64,000 nt of DNA, taken from Sisyra terminalis (taxonomy: Eukaryota; Arthropoda; Insecta; Neuroptera; Sisyridae). The notes beneath the pieces were generated by a model that was not told the DNA's origin, did no database searches, and saw only the letters and a list, made by a program, of their open reading frames with translations. The DNA is taken from positions 20,522,001 through 20,586,000 of the forward strand of contig OY292278.1 in assembly GCA_958496175.1 (NCBI GenBank), written 5' to 3'. The stretch's first letter is position 1. Each line of letters opens with the position of its first letter. Of the stretch, positions 45,598 to 58,000 are shown piece after piece. Both the position numbers and the translations under genes were made by a program.

Positions 45598-48568
45598 AAA
45601 TAAAATTTAAATTTGGATTCACCTAATTATTGTTTTTTTATAATAGATTTTCCTGATTTTCGTGTTTTCAGTTTATATTTGAATCAATTGACGCATAGGT
45701 ACAACAGCGCCATCTCTTGGACAATGAGTTAAAATATTAGTTTCATGGTTTTCGTGGAGATGGAAACGGAGGAAATATTGAAAATTAATATTATCAATGA
45801 AAAAAAGGCAGAAATAACTTACTTTGCACTATATTCTGTTTTTTTTAACAAAACATTTAGAATTTGAGACACCTTTTAAGTATGATTTTCATATTTTTCT
45901 GGTACATATTTTTCCTAAATAGTTAGTTTTTTGATTGGTGATGTCCCTTAATTGTTATTATCGTTATTGGTATCAATTTATTTAAAATTTAAAAAGTTTC
46001 GCTTATTTATTTTCGATAATTTATGAAAGTAGGAGTTTTGATTAATAAAATAAAAAAAGTTTTAAGATAAACTAGGGTTTTTGATTATAAACCACTCAGC
46101 CAATGCATATAAAATGTATATAGGTATATGATGTCTTAGAAATGGTCTTCTGTTTATAACTGAGAATTCAATTTTTAAATAGAAAAATTGATCAAAATTT
46201 AAAGAAATCTATTCTCAAACCATTTTTAAACTATGAATACTAGCTACTTTTTAAAACTATTGAATAGTTTTAAAAAAATCCCAATTTTAATCATTTGTCT
46301 GTTAACTATAAGATTAAGAAAAAATTACATGGACTAACATACGAAGTTTAGATAGAACAATTTGGGATTAAGTATAAATGATAAAAAATCGACTAAGAAT
46401 CATTTGGAATTTATTCTTATAGTTTTAGAATAGATTGTTTTTGAATAATTTCTTTCGCAGCCTATCTTAGTTATTACCAATTAAAAATTGCAAGTTCTGT
46501 ATTTTTTTACATCAATTATGAGTTGACACCAAAGTAGCAGGAAGATGCTCCACTGGGAACTTCTTCATCAAGCCAATTGGAGCTCAAGAGCTCCAGCCAA
46601 GACAATACATTAGCTCATAGTTTGCACTGATTGCTAACTTAAAAAAAATACTGGTATTAAGTTTCGAAATAATGCTATAATTGGTCAACTTATCATTTTG
46701 GAACTGAAAGCTAAGAAATTAAGCTCGTTGTGCTCGCTTTTCTGCTTTCAATTTGAAACAATAAATTTTAGGGACATTAGCGCCATCTATAAGCATAGCT
46801 ATGAACTATTAGCAAATATTTCAACCATAACGACCATTGTTGCAGCTTTTTAAAATGATTGAAACAGGGAATAGAAAAAAAAAGTTTAAACGAATTCAAT
46901 TTCCAAATCTTCTAAATTATCAATTCCAAAATTATAATACCAAAATACAAAATTATCGTTATTTTTTAAACTTGTTAGTATTGAGAAGTGTTCAAAATTA
47001 CAAATATATATGATTTCAATTTGGTTTCAACTAGTTTCTATAGTACATTTGGGGGAAAAAATAAATAGTTACCCGGAAACTATTAATTCATAAATTATAA
47101 AACTGAATTCTCAAATCCCAGATATTCCCTATGAAGAATAGTTTAAATCTCTTTTTTTTCTGCCAACTTTATGCCAAATAATGAGTAAGCATATATTCTT
47201 AAATTATAACGTTAGATTCTATATTAAAAAAATTCTTACACCCTTAATTAACATTTTTATTAATTGAGGAAAGTAAAGAAAAGCAAATTGTCAACTAAGA
47301 TGATTTGTAGTTCCCGAAATATGTAAGAGATGGCCGAATGTGGGTTATTATTGCTGGGGAAAAAATGAAGAAGATACAAAAGATAAACTTTTAAAAAATG
47401 ATCGTGATAAAACGTCTTTAAACCAGTTACCACCAAAATGTTAAGAATGTTTTACTTTATTAAAGTATACTAATTATTGAATCCTAAGGTCAAACCGAAA
47501 GTATCAATAGGTGGGTATAGCTTTTGTGCCAATGAAACCAAAGTTACAATATTTATTTATTCCGATGATCCAAATGGTCTGATAATTCACAGAAGTGCCC
47601 ACTCTTATTGCACTTACAAAAATTAATATTTTCATATTGATATTTCCAAATGATTTATAGATATTGAACTTTAAAACTTATTTTTTTTTTGTTTGGGAAA
47701 TTTGTTTACTATATTTATAAATTCCACTAAAAATATTGATACAGGAAAAGAAAAAAATAAATATTTGATTTATTTGTAATTTTAACAAAAATATTTTTAC
47801 TAACTAACCGGATATGTACAATATAATCAGACGAAAACTATTTTTAAAGATATTTGCAGAAAAAATTATAGGAATTTGATGTGAATCATTAATTTTTCAT
47901 AGGAAAAGCCAAAGAAAGAAAATATAGTCAGATAAAATGTTTTTTGGCTGTGATTACAGGTCGATTGCAGGCTACCTATTAATTGGAAACACTTAAACTC
48001 ATTGGTACACTGGAGAAATCAATTTTATTAAAGCAATTGAATCAAACGAGTTTTATTTTTCGGTGCACTAACAGGAAAGTATAATCGAAATACAATATAA
48101 ACTAAAATCATCAAAAGATAAAGGAACAGAAGCTGTACTCTTTTTCAATTGTAACATCAGTATGAAAATGGTAGAAAAGAGCTTTTTTAGTTACCAAGGA
48201 TGACTTCAGAGTATCATGCCCCATGTATCCGTGTTTTTGAACTTTTTCGCTTTGGTTGAAATTTATTAAATTTATGTTGTACTATATAAAATCTATAAAA
48301 TATTTTTCAATTTAGTACCTACTACTAAAAATGAAAGAACAATACGAATAGTCTAGATGGTCTTGACCCGAGAATCTAGAGAATCGAAACAGGAGTTGTA
48401 ATTTTTTAAAAAAATGAAATCTCATATAATTAGCTTTTGGTTAAACATTGGTATTATAGTTTCTGAAACTTATAAGTTCAAGTAGGGGTGTTATAGATGC
48501 GAAAATTTGGATATGGATATAGATACGGGCATTGCAGTAATTAATCGTACAAGAAAACGATTTATCTT
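45598..48568. other. Intergenic AT-rich DNA
   Basis: No gene supported. Two occurrences of AGCGCCATCT (about 45707 and 46779) and a small perfect palindrome GGAGCTCAAGAGCTCC at about 46580 were seen; neither defines an element. Confidence 0.5.
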
Positions 48569-48580
48569 AAGTTCATTTAA

Positions 48581-49377
48581 CAGAAGTCTATGCCATAATC
48601 ATCTGTCTTCAAGAAAATATGAGAAGAAATTATCACAATAAAAATATAAGAATCTTCTCAGACAGCCAAGCCGCAATTAAAGCGATCGAAAATTACCAGA
48701 TCTGGGAATGTAAAACACTCCTCACCCAGTCCCTCACCAGACATCCAACAGGGTTACACTTGCTTGGGTGCCGGGGCACTCTGGTATCAAAGGCAACGAA
48801 GAGGCAGACGAACTCGCAAAGGCGGATTCAAGAATGTCATTCATGGGTCCAGAGCCAGCTATAGGCCTACCAAAGTGCATAACACTGGGTAGAATAGCTG
48901 AATGGACGCAGAATGAACAAATAAAATCCTGGAATAACTATGCAGGAGGCAAGTTCTCAAAGGTCATGATAAAGAAGCCTTTGAAAAAACATAACAAAAG
49001 ACTTCTAAATTTAAGAAGGAAAGACATCAAAACGCTGGTAGGCCTATTAACAGGATACTGCACTTTGAGGAAACATCTCCAAACTATAGGGAAGAACACA
49101 GAGTCAGCAGCTTGCAGGAAATGTGGCGTGGAAGATGAAACTGCCTCCCACGTACTATTTGACTGCCCAGCCATGACTCAAAGTCGTCTCAACTTGCTTG
49201 GTCTACCCGGACATGAGCTGGGAAACATACACAGAGATACAGTTGGCTGTCTGCTGAGATTCATATCAGAAGCAGACCTGACCAACTGGAACTGAAATTA
49301 AACTGGGGCGCAATAGTCCTTTTAGGACGCAGCGCAGAGGAACTCGCATGAGAGGCCCCCAGATCAAGGGGGAAAAA
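48581..49377 (+). pseudogene. 5'-truncated LINE: RNase H and zinc-knuckle tail, with 12-bp TSD
   Basis: The insertion is bounded by AAGTTCATTTAA at 48569-48580 and 49378-49389 and ends in a short A-run, proving target-primed insertion of a truncated copy. The first frame reads TEVYAIIICLQENMRRN and then IRIFSDSQAAIKAIENYQ. A single-base shift near 48752 moves to a frame with LAWVPGHSGIKGNEEADELA, so both catalytic blocks of an RNase H (S-D-S, G-H-S-G-x-x-G-N-E-x-A-D) are present but in different frames. The tail has C-R-K-C ... H-V-L-F-D-C, the zinc knuckle of I/Jockey/R1-type LINEs, ending near 49295. The 3' UTR is about 80 bp. The element is dead. Confidence 0.9.
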
Positions 49378-49714
49378 AAGTTCATTTAAACTCCGCTCTT
49401 ACTCAATGTTATATGAAACTTTTATATCAGATTCGATTTCTGATGGATTTTTATTTCAGATACGGAATTTTCTGTTACGATTACGAAGTTCCAAACATAC
49501 CTGGTTTGAAAGAATCCGTGTGCTTTTCTTTATATTTCATATTAAAGTTTTTGGAAAATTATTTCACATTTCATAAAATCGCTTCTCCAGATTACATTGA
49601 GCTTTGGATACAAATATTGCGTGATATTTGAGTATTTGGACATATACATCATTTAAAACAAAAAAATACTAAAAAATCCACGGCTTTCAGTTAAAAAAAT
49701 TAATTTTGCTTTTG

Positions 49715-50285
49715 ATAAGAAGGAAATCACTGTTAGTTATTTTGGAGCAAAAATAACCAACAAGGCAGGTTCCAAGTCAGAAATCAAGAAAAGGATTGGA
49801 GTGGCAAAAGAAGTTCTGGGTAGATTGGTTAAAATCTTCAAAGATTAAAATATTCAGAAAGCAACGAAAGTGAGACTTTTCAAAGCGTTGATAAGTATTC
49901 TCCATAACAACCTAGGGCTCGGAATCCTGGACACTGAATACATCACGTTGCAAGAGAATAGAAGGGTTTCAAATAATATGCTTCAATAGGAGGGTGTTGA
50001 GGATTCTTTGGAAAGTATATAGAAAAAGTATCTCCTTACGTAGGGACTAAATTAACGTTATCATGAAAGACTGCTCCCAACAATTCAGAGGCGCATACTT
50101 GAATATTTCGGCCATGTGATACGGAAGGACGGGAAGTAAAAAATTTTTATCCAATGGAATGTAAGGAGCAGGAAAACGAAATGTTTTCTGTTAGACTTAT
50201 AAACCTAATCATAGACCTCACAAACATTTCCGTAGCAGAAGTAATGAGAAAGAAAAGAAAAAAAACATTCTTAACTTACACTAAA
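49715..50285 (+). pseudogene. Non-LTR retrotransposon RT C-terminal remnant
   Basis: Frames interrupted by stops read FLGAKITNKAGSKSEIKKRI, VRLFKALISILHNN and RILEYFGHVIRKDG. These correspond to the post-catalytic region of RTE/CR1-like reverse transcriptases ('YLG..I...G....EI..RI..A', 'K..L......L.YG.E.W', 'Y.GH..R'). It is degraded in at least three places and has no catalytic YADD box. Confidence 0.75.
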
Positions 50286-50877
50286 GAAATGGAAATGAAA
50301 TTTTAAACCAGTTATATAGTTAATTCTAAAGTAAAATTTGATTTCAACAATTGAAAAAAATGACACAGTATCTAAGAAACATAATGGTTTTTCTAATACC
50401 CCTGTTATATCAGTTAATAAACCAATGATATATCGATAAAGGTTTATAGTTTTTCTGTAGCAAAAAGTTTTCCTTGTTTTATCTTTAAGATATATTCATA
50501 CTTATTACCTAGATAAGGTCTTATCTAATAACACTTATTAAATATTTTTTTTTTCTAATATGATAAGTTAAAAATATCCACAAGTGCGTAATTCATAGTC
50601 AGGAGACTAGCAATCAAAACTATATGATTAAACGAAAATCATTAAATTGTTATTCAAATGTTTATCTATCGGAAAATTCTAATAAATGTTATATATCAAA
50701 AATTTCATTTTACAGCAAATTTTGCGTGAAAATTTCAAAAAAAGTAATCATCAAAGAAAAAAGTAGAGGAATATTTTATTTATTAATGAAATTGAAGAAA
50801 AACGTTTAAAAAACCAAATTTTATGAAGCTTAAACTGTTTTTAGAACGCTTGTTGTCAAACCATCGCTTTGAAATAG

Positions 50878-51011
50878 CCAAAGGAAGAGAGGGTGAATTA
50901 GGTTTGAATCTTATAATGAGCAAGTTTTCCAATATTACTCTATTCATGGATTTCTAAGCCCTTTAGGAGCTGAAGATCTTAGTAGTTATAAAGGGACGAT
51001 AATAAACCACT
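50878..51011 (+). repeat. SINE copy, eroded head
   Basis: Box B-like region GGTTTGAATCTTATAATGAG, body CCTTTAGGAGCTGAAGATCT and tail AAGGGACGATAATAAACC match the SINE family at moderate identity. Box A is not recognisable. Confidence 0.55.
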
Positions 51012-51794
51012 AAAAAACTTGTTCTATTTCCATTTATTTTGGGGCAAAGATGTAAAATAGACAACCTACTAGTTAAGGACTAGGAACTTCGGATATTCGG
51101 ATAGATTTTACTTAGGTCCAAGGTCCCATGAACGCTAGACGTTTGTTGTTTTATAAAAATTGCAAATATCTCAGCGCATGCTCCCAACATAGAAAGAAAC
51201 GGTGACCAACTATAAGGTTTGGGTTATCGTGGCTTTGGTAGATAACAGGTGTCTGATTAGGAATTGGAAGTATCAAAACTGTTAAGCAACTGAGGACTCA
51301 TCTTCTAATTGTTACCCAAATATTGTTACTCAGTAACATAAATGCAATTCAGACTTTATACTCTAACGTATGTCTCGGTACAATTTATTAAAATTAAAGC
51401 GTGTCTGGCAAGGGGTTAACATCGGTGATAAGTGTCTGGCAATGTATGACGTGATTTCTAAAAATATCCCGAAGAAATATAAAAAAAATATATTTAGGTA
51501 CTATTTGCTCAAATTAAGTCGGTATTTTTTACACCGTCACTATTTGTTACCTGTCAAAAGCATGATGATCCATATTTCATATTTGCTCAACTATCTGTGT
51601 TGGGAGGTTTTATGATACTAGCCCATTAGAAAATTCCTCACAAGAAAATTGTCCATAAAAAGTTGCGCACTAGCATTGTTTCTCACCCGAAAGTATAGAA
51701 ATTGCTCGTATAGAAATTTACTCTTTTTATAATTTACTACTAATGAATTTACTATTTAAAGAAATTTAAAAAAAAATCGTTTTTCGTTTTTTCG

Positions 51795-51823
51795 GAGCCA
51801 AGTTCCGGCTCTCGTTCGAGAGC
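51795..51823. repeat. Two adjacent perfect hairpins
   Basis: GAGCC (51795-51799) pairs with GGCTC (51807-51811), and GCTCTCGTTCGAGAGC (51808-51823) is a perfect stem with a 2-nt centre, sharing the GCTC segment. The two folds are therefore mutually exclusive at their junction. Located 30 bp before the Helitron start. Confidence 0.6.
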
Positions 51824-51853
51824 TGGATGCTTAAATTCTTAAAATCGAAATAA

Positions 51854-52774
51854 TCATATATATAAATTGGCTATCTTGCCGTGCGTCCGTGCAGAATGGG
51901 CTATGCACATGCGCTCTGTTATCCTTACTTACGTATTCAAAACGTTGGTATGGGTAAAATGAACTTTGATTATTAAATTTAAAATTTCGATTGTTTATTA
52001 AACGTTATCCCGTACAAACTTTGATACCGTTTTTCAATCTTTTAGGGGAGGAATTTTCAAAAACCCTTTTTTATTATATATCTGCATTGTATAAGGAAAA
52101 AACTTTTCAAATTTCATCGACACAAATGTGTACTTATATTTGAAAATGCATTGTAAAACGAAAAAAAATAATGACATTTATGTTAATTAACATGACTAAA
52201 TGCTATTCGATTTCGCACATTTGGACTTTGTACATACAAAATTGTTGGAAATAGATGGAAAGTGTGGAAGTAAATTCGAATATTTTATTTATTTTCAATA
52301 ACAATAATTGGTTTTCAAATTGTTCTAAATATCGAAGAAAACTTAATATGGAAGATTTTATATTTGAATTAACAGTGAAATATATGACAAAAAATTGATA
52401 CCTTAATGTTTTTTAGCCGAATATATAATTACTCCAAATCACAACCATTGGGTCATAAAAAAATAGATTTTAAAAAGTTTGATTGTTGAAAAACGAACCA
52501 ACATTTAAAATCGACAATTTGGTATAAGTACTACATAAGTATTAAACTTTCATACTAATTTAGTGAAATAACGTTATTTTAAATTTTGTTATTAAAATGA
52601 TATAAAGTAACACTTATATTTTATTTCTTAATATAATTTTAGATTAACTTTTTTATATTAATACTTTGATGATTAAATTTAAAATTTCGATTGTTGATTA
52701 ACTCTACATTATCTCATATTAAACGTTTTATTGAGATAAAATCTTTAGTTGCGAATGCAACGGGCAACTACTAG
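51854..52774 (+). mobile_element. Non-autonomous Helitron
   Basis: 5' end TCATATATATAAATTGGCTA follows an A. The 3' end has a hairpin (GTTGC-GAAT-GCAAC at about 52748-52761, or the longer TAGTTGC/GCAACTA), a short gap, and then CTAG (52771-52774) followed by T. TC...CTRR termini, a subterminal 3' hairpin, insertion between A and T and no target duplication are the accepted Helitron signature. No Rep/helicase is encoded. The segment AATTTAAAATTTCGATTGTT near 51980 recurs near 52677, so the element carries an internal direct repeat. Confidence 0.75.
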
Positions 52775-53149
52775 TTGTTTAATATTGTATCAAGAAATAA
52801 ATCAATATATAATATTTGTCAATGAACTTCGTGGATTTGATTGAGAGATAATACATTTTGAATTGAACTTTCCAAACGAATTTTTTTCCTTTCGTTTTGA
52901 ACTTCGTTTGCTTAATCACATGTTTATTATCAGTATCGAAGTTTTAATTCTATTAAATTCAATAGATAATGGGATATATTTTTGAAAAAAACGTTAACAA
53001 TTAAATCGTAAAAATTAGCTTATTTATTTATATCACATTTTGTAACATTTGTCTTAGTACATGAATAAAAGTTGGGAATGTAAAATATAAGGTTGACAAA
53101 AAAATGTGATAAAACGATAAAGTGGGTAAAAAATAAACTTTATCTTATT

Positions 53150-53610
53150 TGAACTGAAATTACAGAGCAGATAGACTTTTTATCATACTGCGTCTCGACT
53201 AGTCTTATTAAAGTGGTTGAACTTTGTCACACATTTAATTTGGACAGTTGGGTACCTCCCAGTTGGTGTGCGAGTATTAAGGACGAAGACGAATATCCTT
53301 TTTAGTCGATTAATAATGCACTTTGCTGACGAGAAATGCATTCCATGTTTGTGTATTTACTCCAAGTTGCTGCTGCTGGAATTGTCTCTTTTCTGCCGCC
53401 TTACCACATCCCATTTCATTACATTTGCAATATGCGACAACATGTGAATTTCGCAATTAATTAGAAAGTAAACTACTAAGAACTAATCGTTCAAAGTTTA
53501 GAATGTCATTCGACGATGACATCGATTCGCGAGCGCTAGTACGTGTAGTTATTTTTCAGAATACAAATCAACCGACAAATCTGCAATTGCGAATAATACA
53601 AAAACGCAAT
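53150..53610. promoter_or_regulatory. GC-richer noncoding patch
   Basis: Complex, less AT-biased sequence (for example CTGCTGCTGGAATTG, ACGATGACATCGATTCGCGA) with a 76-codon plus-strand frame (53217-53447) of no recognisable family. It looks like the conserved noncoding or promoter DNA of a gene outside the window; no splice-bounded exon is evident. Confidence 0.25.
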
Positions 53611-53718
53611 GAATTTCGGTTCAGAAAGTTTAGCAAACAAATTTTGAAGAGAAATTATTTTACCAATAATTGACAATTATTATAAATTTACAAAGTTTCG
53701 TAGAGGCTTGTTAATTTT

Positions 53719-53947
53719 TTGGCTCATGTGTACTTTAGCACACCCACAATCTGGCAATGTTGCATTTTCGACTTTGTTTTTAATTAAATTCGCGATTAAA
53801 TAGGTCCATAATAAAAATTTACCCACAAAAGAGAGAATTATACCATATAAGAATTAAATAAACAAAAATATCGCGAATTAAATTAAAAACAAAGTCGAAA
53901 ATGCAACATTGCCAGATTGTGGGGGTGCTAAAGTACGCTTGAACCAA
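53719..53947. mobile_element. Complete MITE with about 75-bp inverted ends
   Basis: Left arm from 53721 (GTACTTTAGCAC, ACAATCTGGCAATGTTGCAT, GACTTTGTTTTTAATTAAAT, TCGCGAT) is repeated in inverted form on the right up to about 53945, with few mismatches. Middle sequence is about 75 bp. Relatives are the truncated copy at 16.7 kb and the diverged one at 41.8 kb. Confidence 0.8.
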
Positions 53948-54899
53948 TTTTTACAAGTAAACCTGGATGATAACAAATTATTAATTACCAAAATTTATCT
54001 GATAAAATCGATGAATGATTTTTGGTTATTTTTCTAGAAAAAAAAACCCCAAAAGATTTATAAGCTTCTATGGCTATCAATTTCTAATTAAATTATTCTT
54101 ATAGACCTAATGCACATCTTCTAAAAACAATTCGAAATGTTTTAAAAATATTCCAAACTATTATCATAACATAATTAAGTTGTTAATTTTGAACTTTACC
54201 TGATAAAATCTGAGAAATATTCATTTAAAAATGCCAAAAAAATCGTTGAATTCAAAATACCTACACCGAGTTCCTATTGGCTTGGTAATAAAATGACGTC
54301 ACAGTACAGAAACTTTAAAATCCTACGGATATTTTGCCTTAACAAATGTATTTAAACACAAATAGTAAGGTTGTTTAAATCGTTCAAACTAAATGTTATT
54401 GATTGAAACCATTTGCAATTTTTAAAATTTAGTGTAGTAAATTTAGGTACATATTGTTACACTACGTAAATTTCTTAAAAAAAAAGTATGTTGATTTATC
54501 CTTTAGAAATCACATTACAATTAGTCATCGGAGCAGAAAAGTAGAGAAATATTTTTCAAATAGTTATAATGGGGATTAAGGGTTGTATTTTTTTGGAGTA
54601 TAGTTTTTATATACTTTCATAATATGTCCAAATTTCAGTCAAATTGGCTCATTTATTGTTGAGAAAAATTATTTTCTGATTTCTCGTTTTTTTTTCGATT
54701 TATTCGCAAATAAAAAGACTCAAACTTGGAGAATGAACATATCTTTTTAGTATCAATATACTCTCCAAAAATAGTCCAAATACCTTTCAGGGCCCGATTT
54801 TTTATTATTATCATCCTGTGTCTTTTTCTACACTTTTCGTTTTAGCCATCATTTACGAACTATCGGAAAATTATTGACTATATTTACTTTTCAATAAAT

Positions 54900-55078
54900 T
54901 TTTATTGAATTTAAATTGAAACTAATATATTTTTTGATTCAAGAAGCCTGATGAAGTTACGATACGTAACGAAACGTAGCTAATTTGAATACTAAAAAAC
55001 ATTAAATAAAAAAACCGATCTTAAACAACCTGAATTGTCTTCTTATTTAATAAAAGCTAAGATCTGAATTTTATCATT
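54900..55078 (+). repeat. Interspersed repeat with hammerhead-like core (copy C)
   Basis: The core at about 54950-54978 is the closest of the three to a ribozyme consensus: CTGATGA, one extra A, a perfect stem GTTACG-ATA-CGTAAC, then GAAACGTAGC. Flanks ACCGATCTTAAACAACCTGA and AGCTAAGATCTGAATTTTAT match copies A and B. Confidence 0.65.
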
Positions 55079-58000
55079 TGTCTCCAAATTTCAGATAATT
55101 AGATTGATTGCGAAAATAAAATTTTCCTTAAAAACTTATTATAAATCCATACATAATGACACATGTTTTTTTTTTTTAAATAAAAATAATTCTTTTCATT
55201 TTTTAGTCTAGACAATATATTTTTAAATCTTTAGAAAGTTATGGAGTGGATCTTACTTCCAATTGCAATTATAGTTTGATCGTTTGGAAAACAGATTTTC
55301 TTACTTATAGACTAGAAAATTAAAAATCCAGCAAACAAATGATTAATAAAAAAAATAGTTTTTTTATATACAATAAACCCATTTAACTTCTATTCCACAA
55401 AAAGAAAATTGAGAGTTAATTTAAGGGTATAATAATTTGTAACTAAAAATGTGAAAAATGATCGTTTTTATATCTACTGCTTAATGATCTGTTTGTATCT
55501 CTACTTAAATAAATGGACTGTGACGTCAGAGAAGACCCATAAGTGTACCCATCGTTTTTGAACTTTCATTTGCTAATTCATATTAAAATTTTTTTGTCTC
55601 TCAAAATATAAATTTTTCAGAACGAAAAATTGGTTTTTCCTCACTTTAATAATGTCCTTCATCGATTAAAAAAAGTGCAAAGGTTCATTAAACACGAAAA
55701 GAATATCTAAACTAAACTAAAATACCTTTTGGTAGAATTAATGAACTAAAGTTAAACTTAAATCAACATTACTAAATCACTATTAAATAAACAAATGTTT
55801 AAATCAATATTTACAATCATTGTGACTTCACAAGAATTTATTGCATAATTAATAGTAGTTATGAAATTACTACGGTCCATTGCCAATGTTGGTTGAGACT
55901 TCAGAAAATTTTTATTGGTAGAATGGAACTGTGGTTCAGTAGTTCCACTAAAGCATAATAATTTTGGCATAGATTGTCTTTCCATGTTGGTTTTAAATGC
56001 GATTAGAATTGATTTAATCAAAAATAACGTATTATTTATAAAAAAAGACACAAATACACTTATTTTTTGACCGGTGACACGTGATTGAACACAGTTCGGA
56101 TAGTCTGAGTCGAACATAACGCCACGTGGTAGTGTTAGTTATGTTCATGGTAACCCAAAGTTCAAAAATTTTACAAAAAATTTGTTTTTTTTAAATGTTT
56201 TTCATCTATTGACAGATTCAGTTTTCCGCGTGGTTAAAATCTTCTTTTTAGCGCTGTTTTCCACAGATTCAGAATTCCACTTCGCCGTTGTTTTTCTTCG
56301 GTTTGTCCGATTTTTCTTATATAACACTCTACATGAGCTCTTTTTCTTCTAGAATGTGGTTTAGCTTTTCTTTTTACCACATTATCAATGGCCGTTTTTT
56401 CATTGTTGATTTTTTTTCATTCTTTTTTAGCACCACTTTGCTAAACTCTTCTGATCTTTGCATATTTCCTGAACTTCTACTACTGAAATTCGGTCCACCA
56501 TTTAGAAATATTGCTTAAAGGATTTTTAAATTATAGAGGTTTTGATTTTCAAAACAATAGTTTTCGGAAAATAAAGCGGTTAATGATATGTTTTTATCCT
56601 TAAAATAAACTAAACAATGTATGCAAAAAATAACTTTTTTAATTATGATGAAGATTCAGTAAACATGCATCTTGGGGCATCAAATTTCAAATTAAAATGA
56701 ATAAAATATAAATATTGGGTGTTCCCACTTTGTTGGATTATTTGTCTTAATTTTTTATTTGTATTCAAAACTGTGCCTATTTATACTTGAATTCCATTAT
56801 TTTGCTTCAGTATCCTCCATATATCTGGCATTTTAATTAAATGAGCTACAATTCCTGCTGTGCTTGTGCGACAAAATGTGCATTTCGATTATAAAATCTC
56901 AGATAAGCAATGAAATGAATAAAATATACAATCTTATTAAAATTTCTGAAATATGAAAGCTTATTTCAAAAAGCTCTGGAGAATTTTCTCCGCGATGATA
57001 TATGAGATAAATACAACCTCAAATTACTAGAAATAAAGTGGATATATTGAAGAATGCTTTTAATAAATAAAACCAATATAAATTCCTCAATTTTTCCTAA
57101 TTATTAAAAAAAATATATGAGAATGATTTTACTTGTTTGTTTCCAGTAGCTGGAAAATTATGCTGAACCGATTGTGCCGATATTTTTCGACGGTCGAAAT
57201 TAAATTAAAAATTCAAATTTTCCATTAATTGTAATAGGCTTCATAGACATATATCAAGTGTATTAATTATAGTAAAACAAGTATTTTGAAAATCAAAAAT
57301 TCTTCAATATTTAAGAGTTATACATTTTTTCGATCACATTTCTCTTATGCTATTTAACACTTCTGGCTGTTTAGAATTAAAAATTTAGATTTATGCTATG
57401 AATGAATGATTAAAGTATTCGAATGAAATACTTTAGAAATTTAAAAATCATTTTCAATTGTAATGATATCAGCTTTTTACTGTGAATTTAATAAGAAAAA
57501 AACGAAAACAAAAAAAAATAATAATAGAATTAATTGAATGAAAAATTCGAATTGCGTACGTATATTGAGTAAAGCTGTATAAGCTGAACTAGCTTAACCC
57601 CAGCGAATTAAAAATACACGAAATATACACTTTATGCGTTTTTAAAAAATAATTTAATATTTAAAACCCGGAGAACAATTTAATGGAATTTTAATGGAAA
57701 TAATTACTCAACGGCAAAATTCGAAGAAAGTGTTGTATTTGGAATTTCTTTCAAGGAAATATCTGGGAATCGAATAATTGAATTTTTAAAGTATATAGCG
57801 TTTTTTTTTTTATAAAAACCTTTCACGAAAATTAATACAGCATGACCACAGAGAAATAACTTTTAGGCTCCCTGATAATTCCAGGTTTTCCAGGATAGTT
57901 TTTATATTTTCCCATAACTTGAAACAATTTTATTTGTGCTCATGGTGAAATTTTGACCCAATTTTTTCTATCACATGTATTGGTTCATGGAATAGATTCC

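Noticed and set aside
46560..46600. Perfect palindrome GGAGCTCAAGAGCTCC with nearby GCGCCATCT motifs
   Set aside because: Too short and isolated to define an element; noted only as sequence.
55758..56117. 119-codon minus-strand frame
   Set aside because: Longest anonymous frame in the region, but it has no recognisable motif or splice context.
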